This document shows, in pieces, positions 15,586-26,934 of a DNA stretch of 64,000 nt. The notes beneath the pieces were generated by a model. The model was not told the DNA's origin. It worked only from the letters and a program-made list of their open reading frames with translations, and did not search any database. Every line of letters begins with the position of its first letter. Within the stretch, counting starts at the first letter, position 1. Source of the stretch: Paraspadella gotoi (Eukaryota > Chaetognatha); assembly GCA_051294375.1 (NCBI GenBank), contig CM119266.1:873554-937553 (forward strand), written 5' to 3'. A program made the translations under genes and the position numbers.

Positions 15586-18500
15586 TCAAAGTCTCGTTAT
15601 GAAAACCAATTTATTGGTATCAACTACGCCGTTGCCACGCGACGCGACCGCGTTGCCATAGGAGACCGTTCTTATGTCACTAGAGTCGCCGCTGATTCCA
15701 TTCGAAGCGCCGCCACCAGCAACTGCAACATTTCTTGGCGCGGATTCGATTGTCCTAATATCTTTGTCTTCGGTGATGATTCGGTTGTCGTAGCCTCCCA
15801 AGTTTGTCGTCGACGTCGGCGTCGTCCCTTTTGGCTCCGTTTCGTCCTCGACGCTCCCGCGACAGTAAAACGAGTTTTTGTTTAGCCTCACGACCGAACC
15901 GGCCGGCGCCTCCTCCCACTCGAGGCGCTTCCGTCGCCTTCCCAGACACCGGGCGCTCGGTGGCAGCGTCTGCAGACGCCTCCGCACGCCGCGGCGACAT
16001 GACGCCGCCAGCGAAGCCAATTCGCGTCGGAAGGCGGCGCCGGTGGCGATGTAGCACAGAAAGTTGGAACAGTGATTTATAGTGGAAGCGAAGATGGCGA
16101 GGGAGAAGTGACGCTCCATGCGAGATTTGTAGAAGTCGCCTGGGTGCAGTGGTAAGGATACATAGAGGGCGCTTTTTTTTTAATGAAATCTGGAAATATC
16201 TAATTAACTTTTTCAACTAATAACTTAATAACTAATTAATGAATGATATTATATTAGTAAACTTTATAAAAAAAAGGTATATAAATTGGTGTATAGATAA
16301 TTATAAAAAAATACAATTTGCAAATGAGATGGAGAAAGCCAAGTTTTTCAAAGTATTAAGCGAGTAGCTTAGTAATATCGTCAATAACAACAACAACAAC
16401 AACGACAACAAGAAGTAGGACGACCAGCCTCACCCGCCCATCGTTCGGCGCTGGTGAAGACGCACATGGGGAGAGAGAGGACGAGGAATGTGATGGAGAC
16501 GATGGACAGCATGATGGTGAGGCGCTCGGCCGAGTCGGGCAGCATACCTGACACCGTGGCCGACGCCTGCCGACGACTGGGTTGGCCGGACGAGCGGGGG
16601 AGCTTGTCTGGGTGAGAGAGTGGACGGACCGGGGAAGGGGGACCGATATTATATTACAATATGACCCATGAAATAGGTACAACCAAAATAAAATTATGAA
16701 GAGGCTGGTTTTACAGGGCGCCACACCCGCAGCGGTGTCACCTCGTGGCGACAGCGAGACAGCATGTTCATGTAGTCCAGAGCTTTGGATCTGGCAGTAG
16801 GCCCATGCCTACAGGCGGGTTACCCGGTCCATCCCACTTTCTACATGACAACCTCAGGGCTCGAACCAGGGACGCACATTGGGATGGTGCATTAGTCCAC
16901 TGAGCCACTGAGGCGCTGCGGAAGAAACAGCTTTAATCCATCTGTGGTGATAGGACCACCAGAATTACACAATACCGATTCATTCAATTAATAAGCTATC
17001 TTGCCCCTGACTTAGAACAGGCTATGGTTGGTTAAGGCCTGCATCCTTGTTATAAGATAATCAATCCACAAACTTTTAATTAAATTAAGACCACTCAATC
17101 TGAGAACGTACATAAAAGGACAACTCCCATAAGTATTGGTTCAAGAAATATTTTATTTTTAATCTTTGACTTTGATCCGGTTCCAATACGGTTCCATTCG
17201 ATTCCATTCGATTCCATTCGATTCCCTCTTTTGGAGTTCTATATATTCCTACAATGATAGTTTACCCGCCTCTCCCCGGATGCGACGTTTGAGTCCCCGT
17301 ATGTGATAGAGAATGACGCCGTTGCAAACGCCGAGAATCAAGACTGGGATGACGAGGTAAGTCACGCTGGTGAGAGTTTTAAACGCCGCGCCCACCGATT
17401 CGTATTCGGGGTAAACGTCGCAGTGAGTTGTGTGATGATGGTCGCTGTGATTGGCTACAATTGAAAGAAATCGCTGTGATTGGCTACAATTAAAAGAAAT
17501 GCGTTACTGATGTGGGGGGGGGGAGAGTTGGAGAAAAATTATTTTTAAAAAAGTTATTACCTAAAATTCAAATTTAAATAATATGACACTTTCAATTTTC
17601 AATTATAAATTTTAAGTGAGCAATGTAAAGAAAAGACTAAACTAAACTTGCAATCGACAGCAAAGACGACGACGAGTCAAACCACAATCGACCAACTCAC
17701 GTAAAATATTCAGATGGTCGTGATCGCCGTAATTAGCGTCATCTATGGTGTCGGGTCCCATGATGACGAGATTCCATGACGACATTGCTGCAGCTAAAAC
17801 GAAGATGACGCACGTGACCCGAAACGCGTGAGTCCGACTGAAAACATTAATATGAAAATATCATGGGTGGAGTTTCGATGGATTTTTCATTTTGGCTGCA
17901 GCTTCTCCACTCTCTATCACCACATTGGTAAAACCATTATAAAATTATCCATTAATTCGTAAAATTTTGAACAGGCTGCTGTCATCTTTTCGCCGACCGA
18001 ATAGAACCTCAGACAACTTAAAAAAGAAAGGCGCTGCGACGGTGACAGCCTTTTCCGAGTGCCCAGCCTGTACCATTCCACCGCACACCGCCCAACCACG
18101 CTCACCTCGAAAACGAGGCTACCCTCAGCGGCGCTGCGACGGCTACAGCTTTTTCCAGCGTCACGGCGCAGATGATCCACGAGGCGGAAGTGAAGGAGAC
18201 GAAATTCGCCCAGGAAGAGATTTTGCAGAAGGAATCCGTCACGTGAAGGGAAGGAATTGATCTGGAGGCGGGGAAAACAAATAATTGGTCCGTCTGTCTG
18301 TCGCTCTGTCGCGTTACGTATCAACCGAATCCGTGACAATTACTTTTCAGACAACAACCAAATTTTTCCTCATTACCCAGTGAGTCCAATCAGCCCAATA
18401 CCCAGATCACCAATTAGTCCATAAGGCGTAGAACAAACCTAACCTGGGTCGCTCTCTCATTAATGAAGTCCCTGATACTCGTTATACTGACAATATTACT

Positions 18501-21500
18501 GACAAAAGTTATTATCTAAACACATAAAAATATCTTATTACCAATTATTCTTTTCCCAAAGACTTCATTACTCTGTTATTTAATAACTTTTAATCCACAG
18601 CTCGTTTCTCTTTCTAAACTGTTACTGTTACTAGTCAAGGCTACTCGTTACTCCCTACCCCATTACTCATACCGCGGTTACTCATAACGCTGTTATTAAT
18701 GCGCTAGTTAATCGTTACCCCGTTCCTCGTCACACTCTTAGTCTTAGTCTTAGTCTTGGTCTTGGTCTTGGTCTTGGTCTTGGTCTTGGTCTTGGTCTTA
18801 GTCTTTGTACCTCGGCAAGATGCGAACGAATCCTGTGAGGATGACGAGAGAGTCGGCGACGGCCAGACCACGGAGATAAGCGCAGATCACTGGGGGAGGG
18901 AAAGAGAGAAGGGATGAAGAGAGGGAGAAGAAGTGAGAGGGGAGAGAGAAGAAGAGGGAGGAGAGAGGAGAGGAGAGAGAAGAGGGGAGGAGAGAAGAAG
19001 AGAGAGGAGAAGGGATGAAGAGAGGGGAGGGAGAGAAGAGTAGGGGAGGAGAGAAGAAGAGAGGGGAGAAGAGAAGAAGAGAGAGGAGGAGAGAGGAAGA
19101 GAGGGGAGGAGAGAAGAGAGATGGGAGGAGAGAAGAAGAGATAGGAGGAGAGAAAACAGATACGAGGAGGAGGAGAGAAGAAGAGATAGGAGGAGAGAAA
19201 AAGAGAGAGGAGGAGGAGAGAAGAAGAGAGAGGAGGATAGAAGAAGAGATGGGAGGAGAGAAGAAGAGTGTAGGTCAGCATAGATGAGAGGAAGATGGAG
19301 AAAAATTATTTTTAAAAAAGTTATTACCTAAAATTCAAATTTAAATAATATGACACTTTCAATTTTCAATTATAAATTTTAAGTGAGCAATGTAAAGAAA
19401 AGACTAAACTAAACTTGCAATCGACAGCAAAGACGACGACGAGTCAAACCACAATCGACCAACTCACGTAAAATATTCAGATGGTCGTGATCGCCGTAAT
19501 TAGCGTCATCTATGGTGTCGGGTCCCATGATGACGAGATTCCATGACGACATTGCTGCAGCTAAAACGAAGATGACGCACGTGACCCGAAACGCGTGAGT
19601 CCGACTGAAAACATTAATATGAAAATATCATGGGTGGAGTTTCGATGGATTTTTCATTTTGGCTGCAGCTTCTCCACTCTCTATCACCACATTGGTAAAA
19701 CCATTATAAAATTATCCATTAATTCGTAAAATTTTGAACAGGCTGCTGTCATCTTTTCGCCGACCGAATAGAACCTCAACAACTTAAAAAAGAAAGGCGC
19801 TGCGACGGTGACAGCCTTTTCCGAGTGCCCGGCCTGTACCATTCCACCGCACACCGCCCAACCAGCTCACCTCGAAAACGAGGCTACCCTCAGCGGCGCT
19901 GCGACGGCTACAGCTTTTTCCAGCGTCACGGCGCAGATGATCCACGAGGCGGAAGTGAAGGAGACGAAATTCGCCCAGGAAGAGATTTTGCAGAAGGAAT
20001 CCGTCACGTGAAGGGAAGGAATTGATCTGGAGGCGGGGAAAAACAAATAATTGGTCCGTCTGTCTGTCGCTCTGTCGCGTTACGTATCAACCGAATCCGT
20101 GACAATTACTTTTCAGACAACAACCAAATTTTTCTCATTACCCAGTGAGTCCAATCAGCCCAATACCCAGATCACCAATTAGTCCATAAGGCGTAAGAAC
20201 AAACCTAACCTGGGTCGCTCCTCTCATTAATGAAGTCCCTGATACTCGTTATACTGACAATATTACTGACAAAAGTTTTATCTAAACACATAAAAATATC
20301 TTATTACCAATTATTCTTTTCCCAAAGACTTCATTACTCTGTTATTTAATAACTTTTAATCCACAGCTCGTTTCTCTTTCTAAACTGTTACTGTTACTAG
20401 TCAAGGCTACTCGTTACTCCCTACCCATTACTCATACCGCGGTTACTCATAACGCTGTTATTAATGCGCTAGTTAATCGTTACCCCCGTTCCTCGTCACA
20501 CTCTTAGTCTTAGTCTTAGTCTTGGTCTTGGTCTTGGTCTTGGTCTTGGTCTTGGTCTTGGTCTTAGTCTTTGTACCTCGGCAAGATGCGAACGGAATCC
20601 TGTGAGGATGACGAGAGAGTCGGCGACGGCCAGACCACGGAGATAAGCGCAGATCACTGGGGGAGGGAAAGAGAGAAGGGATGAAGAGAGGGGAGAAGAA
20701 GAGAGGGGAGGAGAGAAGAAGAGAGGGGAGGAGAGAAGAAGAGAGGGGAGGAGAGAAGAAGAGAGAGGAGAAGGGATGAAGAGAGGGGAGGAGAGAAGAA
20801 GATAGGGGAGGAGAGAAGAAGAGAGGGGAGAAGAGAAGAAGAGAGGGAGGAGAGAGGAAGAGAGGGGAGGAGAGAAGAAAGAGATGGGAGGAGAGAAGAA
20901 GAGATAGGAGGAGAGAAAAAGAGAGAGGAGGAGGAGAGAAGAAGAGAGAGGAGGATAGAAGAAGAGATGGGAGGAGAGAAGAAGAGATAGGAGGAGAGAA
21001 AAAGAGAGAGGAGGAGGAGAGAAGAAGAGAGAGGAGGATAGAAGAAGAGATGGGAGGAGAGAAGAAGAGAGGGGAGGAGAGAAGAAGAGAGGGGAGGAGA
21101 GAAGAAGAGATGGGAGGAGAGAAGAAGATTGANNNNNNNNNNNNNNNNNNNNNNNNNGAGGAGGATAGAAGAAGAGATGGGAGGAGAGAAGAAGAGAGGG
21201 GAGGAGAGAGTAAGAAGGCAAGGAGAAGAATGACCAGAAAAAAAAGAAGGAAAAAGAGAGGATGAAATTTGATGATAGTTTAAATCTAAAGAGCGATCAA
21301 AACTTCTTTGCCTCTTACAAGAAGTCAATTATGAAAACAGTTTTTATTTACGTTAATATAATTCGTATATTTAACTAAATTTTAAAATAGCAGCATTTCA
21401 AAAAGGCTCGAGGCTATCCGATGAGGATAAATCAATGATAATAACTGCGGATGGACCAAGGGTCGTCGCCGATATAAATCGGCGACCGATCTCCGCTTAT

Positions 21501-22010
21501 ATGGGTTAGTAAACGTCGGTATTTTAAAATTCTGCTTTTTAGATCGCGTATTGGGTATTGGATTTCCTGAATAATGCAAATTCAATAGGTTTAATAATTA
21601 ATACGGATGTCTTTTTTATACGCCTTGTTCTTGTCTTTTTTCTCTAATTGCACTTTTGGGTTTAATAAAAAAATAACTAAAATTAAAATAAATTTAGAAA
21701 ATTCCGGATCTCACATCTTTTTTTATAAAATGTTTTAATTGATTTCTGTCATGACCTTCTCCATACTCTGGAACTCTGGCACATCACTGCGAACCCTTAC
21801 CCTCGCACCTCACCCATTTCAATCCTCACCCGAGGAGATTTTGTTGAGATTTTTCGAGGAGAGGACGATAAACGAGACTCCGTTGCCAAGGAGACCCAAG
21901 ATTTGAACGACGATGGTGACGACTAAAACCGGAAGCGGAATTTCGCCGGCGTCCGTCGCGTTCGTCGTCGTCGTCGTCGTCGTCGTCGGAAAAATCGTAT
22001 AGTTGACCAT
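15586..22010 (-). CDS. Class A (rhodopsin-family) G-protein-coupled receptor, 489 aa
   Basis: Seven exons, roughly one per TM helix: 21830-22010, 18811-18889, 18106-18261, 17701-17837, 17266-17454, 16434-16607 and 15586-16139 (1470 nt including stop, all phases agree). The N-terminus has N-Y-T and N-A-T glycosylation sites. TM1 (about 27-50) has the G-N motif with N43. TM2 has L-A-V-A-D with D73. TM3 has C99, paired with the Cys of loop 2 (T-H-C-D-V-Y), and L-E-K-A-V-A-V-A-A-P-L in place of D-R-Y-x-x-V-x-x-P. TM6 has F-L-V-L-S-L-P. TM7 has N-H-C-S-N-F followed by R-R-E-L of helix 8. This is a plasma-membrane receptor; the F-x-x-x-L-P in TM6 favours a peptide-type ligand, but no subfamily is assignable. 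The cytoplasmic tail is about 140 aa. The TM2-TM4 exons also occur as a second copy at 19468-20656. Confidence 0.85.
16714..16935 (-). mobile_element. tRNA-derived SINE (family 1)
   Basis: Read on the minus strand, it has an RNA polymerase III A-box-like motif (T-G-G-C-T-C-A-G-T-G-G, 16897-16907) followed at tRNA-like spacing by a B box (GGTTCGAGCCC, 16857-16867). It lies in an intron of the GPCR gene. Flanking sequence at 16970-17010 (GCTATCTTGCCCC) recurs near 62915, suggesting a longer dispersed unit. It is not a functional tRNA, because no cloverleaf can be formed around the boxes. Confidence 0.6.
17443..17500 (-). repeat. Tandemly duplicated 29-bp 3' splice site of GPCR exon 5
   Basis: Two copies of a 29-bp unit (CGCTGTGATTGGCTACAATT plus nine bases) in direct tandem, differing by one base. 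Each contains the intron end (TTGTAG on the minus strand) and the first exon bases. Only the downstream acceptor (exon start 17454) keeps the frame open. Using the upstream one adds 29 nt and reads into an in-frame TAG formed by the duplicated acceptor itself. Confidence 0.85.
17530..18905. repeat. Large direct repeat, copy 1 (GPCR exons 2-4)
   Basis: About 1.37 kb, nearly identical to 19297-20673 (offset about 1767 bp), covering the TM2, TM3 and TM4 exons and their introns. The copies differ mainly by one-base insertions or deletions. Copy 1 keeps all three exons open and in phase with the rest of the GPCR gene. Confidence 0.9.
18735..18804. repeat. Hexamer repeat (CTTGGT/CTTAGT)n
   Basis: About 11 hexamer units directly beside the donor of GPCR exon 2; the same array recurs in copy 2 at 20500-20572. 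Confidence 0.95.
18900..19290. repeat. GA-rich minisatellite (GGAGAGAAGAAGA-type)
   Basis: Purine-only imperfect tandem units of about 12-13 bp. On the minus strand this is a long pyrimidine tract directly upstream of the GPCR exon-2 acceptor. Reading frames in it are artefacts. Confidence 0.9.
19468..20656 (-). pseudogene. Duplicated GPCR exons 2'-4', exon 2' frameshifted
   Basis: These copies encode TM2 (20577-20656), TM3 (19871-20026) and TM4 (19468-19604). TM3 and TM4 keep the same length and phase as copy 1. Exon 2' has one extra base (80 versus 79 nt), which shifts the frame after L-V-I-L-T-G-F, so it cannot encode a working TM2 as written. The cassette starts and ends in phase 1, so a repaired version could be spliced in tandem or alternatively. 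Given the near identity, the indel-type differences and the nearby gap, a false (haplotypic) duplication is the simplest reading. Confidence 0.6.
20500..20572. repeat. Hexamer repeat (CTTGGT/CTTAGT)n, copy 2
   Basis: The duplicate of the hexamer array at 18735-18804, with about one unit more. Confidence 0.95.
20668..21260. repeat. GA-rich minisatellite with internal gap
   Basis: Purine-rich GAGGGGAGGAGAGAAGAA-type units, similar to those at 18900-19290, interrupted by the 25-N gap. Array length is probably unreliable. Confidence 0.9.
21133..21157. other. Assembly gap (25 N)
   Basis: Twenty-five ambiguous bases within the GA-rich array, beside the duplicated GPCR exons. Confidence 1.
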
Positions 22011-22932
22011 CTGGGATTCGTCGCGATTAATTTAGGTTAATGAGTTTCCTGACGAAATTGAAAATAAAAATGGCGGCTTTTATGTGGAAAATGGGAGAGC
22101 GTGGCGCCTGGGGAAATATTGCTTTTAACGTTTTTGACCTTTGTATTCGACTTGTAATTATGATCATTTGACCTTTGATTTTTTTATTTAGATTTAGATT
22201 TAAAAAAATTAATAGTGATTCTTTTTAATACTTTATTATTACCACTCGCGTAAACAAAAAAAATTCACCTCTAACAACAGACGATGAGTAAGAGATCCAC
22301 GAGAAAAATATCGTTGTCGTTGTTATTTTCGTCGTTGTCCTTTCTTCTTTCTCGCTAGAGGATTTGACTTCGTCGTCGCCGTCGTCGTCGCCGTCGCCGT
22401 CGCCGTCGTCGTCGCCGTCGTCATCGTTGACGTCACCGTTACGTCGTCATTTTTGTGAACGAAATCATTTTCCGTTTCACGATTCTCAGCGTATGATTCA
22501 CTGTTCGATCAAGAAAAACGTGAATTCGAGAGAGAAAAGAAAAGAAAAAAGTGTCATTGGGTGGGAGAGAGTGAATGATTAAGTGAGTGAAAGAGTGAAT
22601 GAGTGAGTGTGCGAATGCGTGAGTGGATCAGCGCGTGAGTAATTGAATGAATGAGTGAATTAAAGAGTGGGTGACTGAGTGAGCAACGATAAGTAGATAA
22701 TTACGAAGAAAACCGATGGCAGAAAAAAATTAAAATGATGTTATTGATTACATGGAACGACAATTTGATAAAACAAAAAACAACTGTGAGGCGACAAATA
22801 ACTGTGCGCAGACGACGTCACGTGACTTCGCAATCAGGATATTTTGTCTCTCGGATTTCGCGCCAATTAGCGGAGAAGAATTTTGACATTAATTGTTGTC
22901 GAGATTGGAAAAGAGGAAGAATTTTGGGCCAT

Positions 22933-22935
<3 letters not shown>

Positions 22936-23026
<91 letters not shown>

Positions 23027-23038
23027 AGAGAGAGAAGA
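22936..23038. repeat. (GA)n microsatellite
   Basis: A GA array with GAGGAGA and AAGAGA interruptions. Confidence 0.95.
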
Positions 23039-23373
23039 GAATCGTCAAGAATATTCGAGAGGTTAGATCACAGACGGTAGATTGATCTTCTCTCTTTGTT
23101 CATGAATGAACGGGTAAGAATTTTTTTTAAGAGAGAGAGAGAGAGAGCTAGAGTCCTAAAAATAAAAAGAACAGAGAGAGAAAGAAAGAAAACGAAAAGA
23201 AAATAAAAGAAAATTCGATGGGATTAGAGAGAAAATGAAGTTGATTCCGGGTTCGGATCGACGTTTGTTTTACAAAAGCAAAAAACAGGATCGAGTCAAT
23301 GTTAACCAGTAAAACTGTTAGTGTAAATCCTAATTGTAACGGAATATTAACAAAAACAAATAATCAAAAATAG

Positions 23374-23384
23374 AGAAAGAAATA

Positions 23385-23468
<84 letters not shown>

Positions 23469-23491
23469 AAAAAAGAAAGAAAAAAAAGAGA
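23374..23491. repeat. (GAAA)n microsatellite
   Basis: More than 25 GAAA units, nearly perfect. Confidence 0.95.
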
Positions 23492-24431
23492 TTTATTTCA
23501 CAATTTCCTAGTGATATAAAAATAATTCATATACTCAATATACAATGTAATAAAATAGCAGGACCCAGCAAGCTTACAATCTACCTCACAGTTTAGTTTA
23601 TTAATTCCCAGAGTGCAATGAAGTGATATTATATTTTTTAATTGTTTTAGATCTAGGAGTATATCACCTATACTACGCCAATTACCAAAATGATTTCCCC
23701 TCATAAATTGATAAAATGAATTTAATTTTATTTAACAATATATCTAATGGCCTGGCATCGGTGCATGAACTGGCCAATTATAAAAATTAACGGTAAACAA
23801 CCTACAACTTCATTCGATCGTTTCTTGAGTTGGCATAAATTCGTTTCTTACAACCGTCTTGGGAGATTTTTTGATAAGAACAAATAAAACTGAGATAAGA
23901 TTTAAATGAGGAAGAGAAAGAATAAAAACTGAACTCAAACGCGGCTTTTTCACAAAAGGATTCCCGGAAAGGAATTTCAACAAAAATTTGAGTTAAAAAA
24001 AGTTTTTGTCTGATATAGTGAAACCGTATCAAAGATATCCTTCTCTCTCTGACTCTGTCTCTCTCTCAGGCCTCTCCCCCTCTCTCTTTCTGACTTCACT
24101 CTTTATTTGCTTAAGAATTTGCCGTCAGTGTTGGAGAATCCCTTCGATCGAGCGCTGGCGGATTATTCGATATCCAGCGGGTCGCGACTATAATCAGGTT
24201 TTTGTTCACAAAACAAAGACAAAAGCGTTTACGTCCCTTATGTTTCTAACTTTCTAAACATTGTTATTAAGAAAAAGGGTCATTCAATTCAACTTCAAAA
24301 TAGGCTAAAATGGAGAAATTCAGAAAGCTGAGCTCCTGGCGATTCCGAAAATGTATTCACTTTATGCATTTGATGCATTCTACCCCATTTTATATCGGTT
24401 TTAATTATAATATAAAATAAAAGAAACCTAT

Positions 24432-24708
24432 CTGAAGAGTTGCAGGTCAAACGAAAAGGCCAATCCATCTGATATTTTTTATGAATTCTTTATTACTGAA
24501 TTAGAAAAATGTAATAGAGAGACATTTTTAAATTTCAACTTGTATCCTTGAAAATCAAACGTTTTTAAATTTTAACCCTGAATTCTTTCCAACTGGAACG
24601 CGTTTATCAAAATGTCTCTCTATTACATTTTTACAAATGTTTTTAAGATTGCTAATCAAATTTTTAATTCAATATTATTGCAGTCGTTTAGGCTGCAACT
24701 CTTCAAAT
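24432..24708. mobile_element. Fold-back (MITE-like) element, about 280 bp
   Basis: The ends are inverted (GAAGAGTTGCA near 24435, TGCAACTCTTC near 24695), and an inner inverted pair matches over 19 bases (ATGTAATAGAGAGACATTT and its reverse complement at about 24609). There is no coding capacity. Other copies in the genome would be needed to confirm mobility. Confidence 0.45.
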
Positions 24709-26009
24709 TCAATGTAGATTCATTGTAGCTCGAATTTCTTTACTATCTATTTAACTGAAGATTTTGTTCATGACTGGAAAACCAACAGAGTAACGAGATT
24801 AATTGTTTAATTCTCCCCTTCTAAACTATCCCATACCGTGTTTTAACTTCTTACCTAGAATTTTTTAACAACCAGATTGAAAAACAAATCTTTAAAAAAT
24901 GTGCTTACCCATTTAACTTAACAATTTTGTTATTTACCCATTAAAAAAAATTATTGAAAACAGAATGAACACAAATAAATAAAAACTTATTTCTTTGTGA
25001 TTACTGATGACTATAATGTATTTCTCGATATATTAGCTCTAACACATCAATGCATTACGTATTGTTATGCTGAATGACCTTTCCTCTTAAGAAGTTTTCT
25101 TTCTTTTTCCGTTTCTTTAAAACTGTGACTTTAAAAATTCGCACACGCATGCACGCTCATTCACACGTTCACATTGTCAATTTCCTATTGCTCCTTCGCG
25201 TTTTATTTTCTTAATAATCCGTCCTCTCACCAACATTCTATATTTAGTAATAAACATACTTATAGTTCGAGCTGCTAGGAGGCAATCGGGACTAATTACG
25301 TTGAATAGAAAAATCATCGTGAAGATTGAGTTCATCTTATCTAAGTCGATATTACTGAGTGATGGAGTTGTAATAAATATGTCGTTGATGTTTAGTCAAG
25401 TAACGAAAGTAATTAATAAGAGAAGGCAAATATTTGGTTGACAATAGTTTTATTAACAACGGACAATGATTAAGGTGATGACAAAGGTTACGACTTAGGA
25501 CAAAGGTGATGACAATAAATTGATAATTCAAATATAATTTGAAGAAGAGTTGTTTCTTGAGTTTGGATCTTGAGTTTGGATGTTGAGGAGAATCCCTCGA
25601 GATTCCTCAGCAATCTCGGCCGTTGACTCCTTAGTCTCTCTGTCGGTCATTGGTCGGTCAAAGGTTGAAATAAGGTCTGTGATTGGCCAACTTTTTGATG
25701 ATTCGCGAAGACAATGATCAATCACATCACAAGGCCGACAAAGTCCGTCTATAGGTCTATTCCGTTTATGATGTCAGGTGTCTAAAAAATTCAAACGACC
25801 AAAGAGACAAGTTATATTTAAAAAAAAAACAAAATACAAACAAAGAGCATTCAGAGAGTGACGCACTTACGCCAATGGGCAGTCAGCCTAAAAGCCAAAC
25901 TCCTTAAAAAGAGATAGAAAGGAATGGAATTGAACCTGGTTGGTGGTCTCTCGTCAGAGGTCAGCACCTAGGGAATCCGATCGAATACTTTTTGGTCATT
26001 TGTGTCAGA

Positions 26010-26011
<2 letters not shown>

Positions 26012-26051
<40 letters not shown>

Positions 26052-26058
26052 TTCCTCT

Positions 26059-26095
<37 letters not shown>
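26012..26095. repeat. (CT)n microsatellite
   Basis: A CT array with a CTTCTTTCCTCTTC interruption. Confidence 0.95.
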
Positions 26096-26098
<3 letters not shown>

Positions 26099-26601
26099 TG
26101 AAACTTACCTCCTTCAACCGATTCACTTTTTTCCTCGCAGCCAAAGACCGACCTTATTTTGGTGAAGACTTTTCTTTGGCTCAATTTTTTCTCTCCTTTT
26201 TTTTCATTTACTCTTCTTTCTTTTCTCTTTTTAATATTTTCTCTACTCGATACATGCTACGTTTAAAATAGATTTTCGTTCTACATAAATTATTTATTTT
26301 TTTCTTCCTATGCTTCCCCTGAGGCATAATTTATCATTTATTACCTAAAATTTGTTTATGGTCACGGATTAAGATTACTTAATTTGATTTGTAACTTCTT
26401 TTACTGTGTTTGTTTTGGCTTCTTTCTTTCTTTTGAATCTTATATATTAATACTATTAATACTATTAATATATTCTACTTCCGCTATTTCTTTATTGCAT
26501 TTATTTCTTTATAAATTTCCCTTCTTTTATTTTTTTAAATCCTACTAGCGACTATTGTCATTCTAACATCCTTCTCTCTCAACCTTCCTTCCTCCCTTTT
26601 T

Positions 26602-26603
<2 letters not shown>

Positions 26604-26681
<78 letters not shown>
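26604..26681. repeat. (CT)n microsatellite
   Basis: A pure CT array of about 75 bp, 250 bp upstream of the ATP-grasp gene start. Confidence 0.95.
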
Positions 26682-26934
26682 CCCCTATCCCGTTTGTAGG
26701 ACCGGTTTTTTGTCTGTTGTCTTCTTCGACCAAATATAGGTCATTTTTTATAGGGCCATCTCGTCGGATAATCATTGAAATTTACTTCGTATCAATTTGA
26801 CTAATTTCGTTGCTCAAAAAATATGTCGTTTTCTTTTTGTCAAATAAAATTAAAATTTGTTATGCTTTGATCATCTCAGTGTAACGAAATATTTGTTTTT
26901 ATTTCGTTTTTCTTCTTCCACAAACACATTGACG

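Larger units (their letters stand above)
19297..20673. repeat. Large direct repeat, copy 2
   Basis: The second copy of the 17530-18905 segment. Like copy 1 it is bounded by GA-rich minisatellite, and a 25-N gap follows 460 bp further on. Confidence 0.9.
22011..26934. other. Intergenic DNA between divergent genes
   Basis: Separates the minus-strand GPCR from the plus-strand ATP-grasp gene, so both promoters should be here. A GTC/GCC trinucleotide-rich patch (22365-22450) and long microsatellites are present, plus a fold-back element (24432-24708). A short frame near 24120-24195 (N-L-P-S-V-L-E-N-P-F-D-R-A-L) looks coding-like but cannot be joined to anything. I see no supported gene. Confidence 0.5.

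Noticed and set aside
18730-21328. Long Ser/Leu/Pro and Arg/Glu frames, one spanning the N gap
   Set aside because: They are read-through of GA-rich minisatellites and hexamer arrays; the real signal there is the GPCR TM2 exon.
24006-24257. Possible lone exon (N-L-P-S-V-L-E-N-P-F-D-R-A-L)
   Set aside because: One short coding-like frame with a stop soon after and no neighbouring exon in phase.
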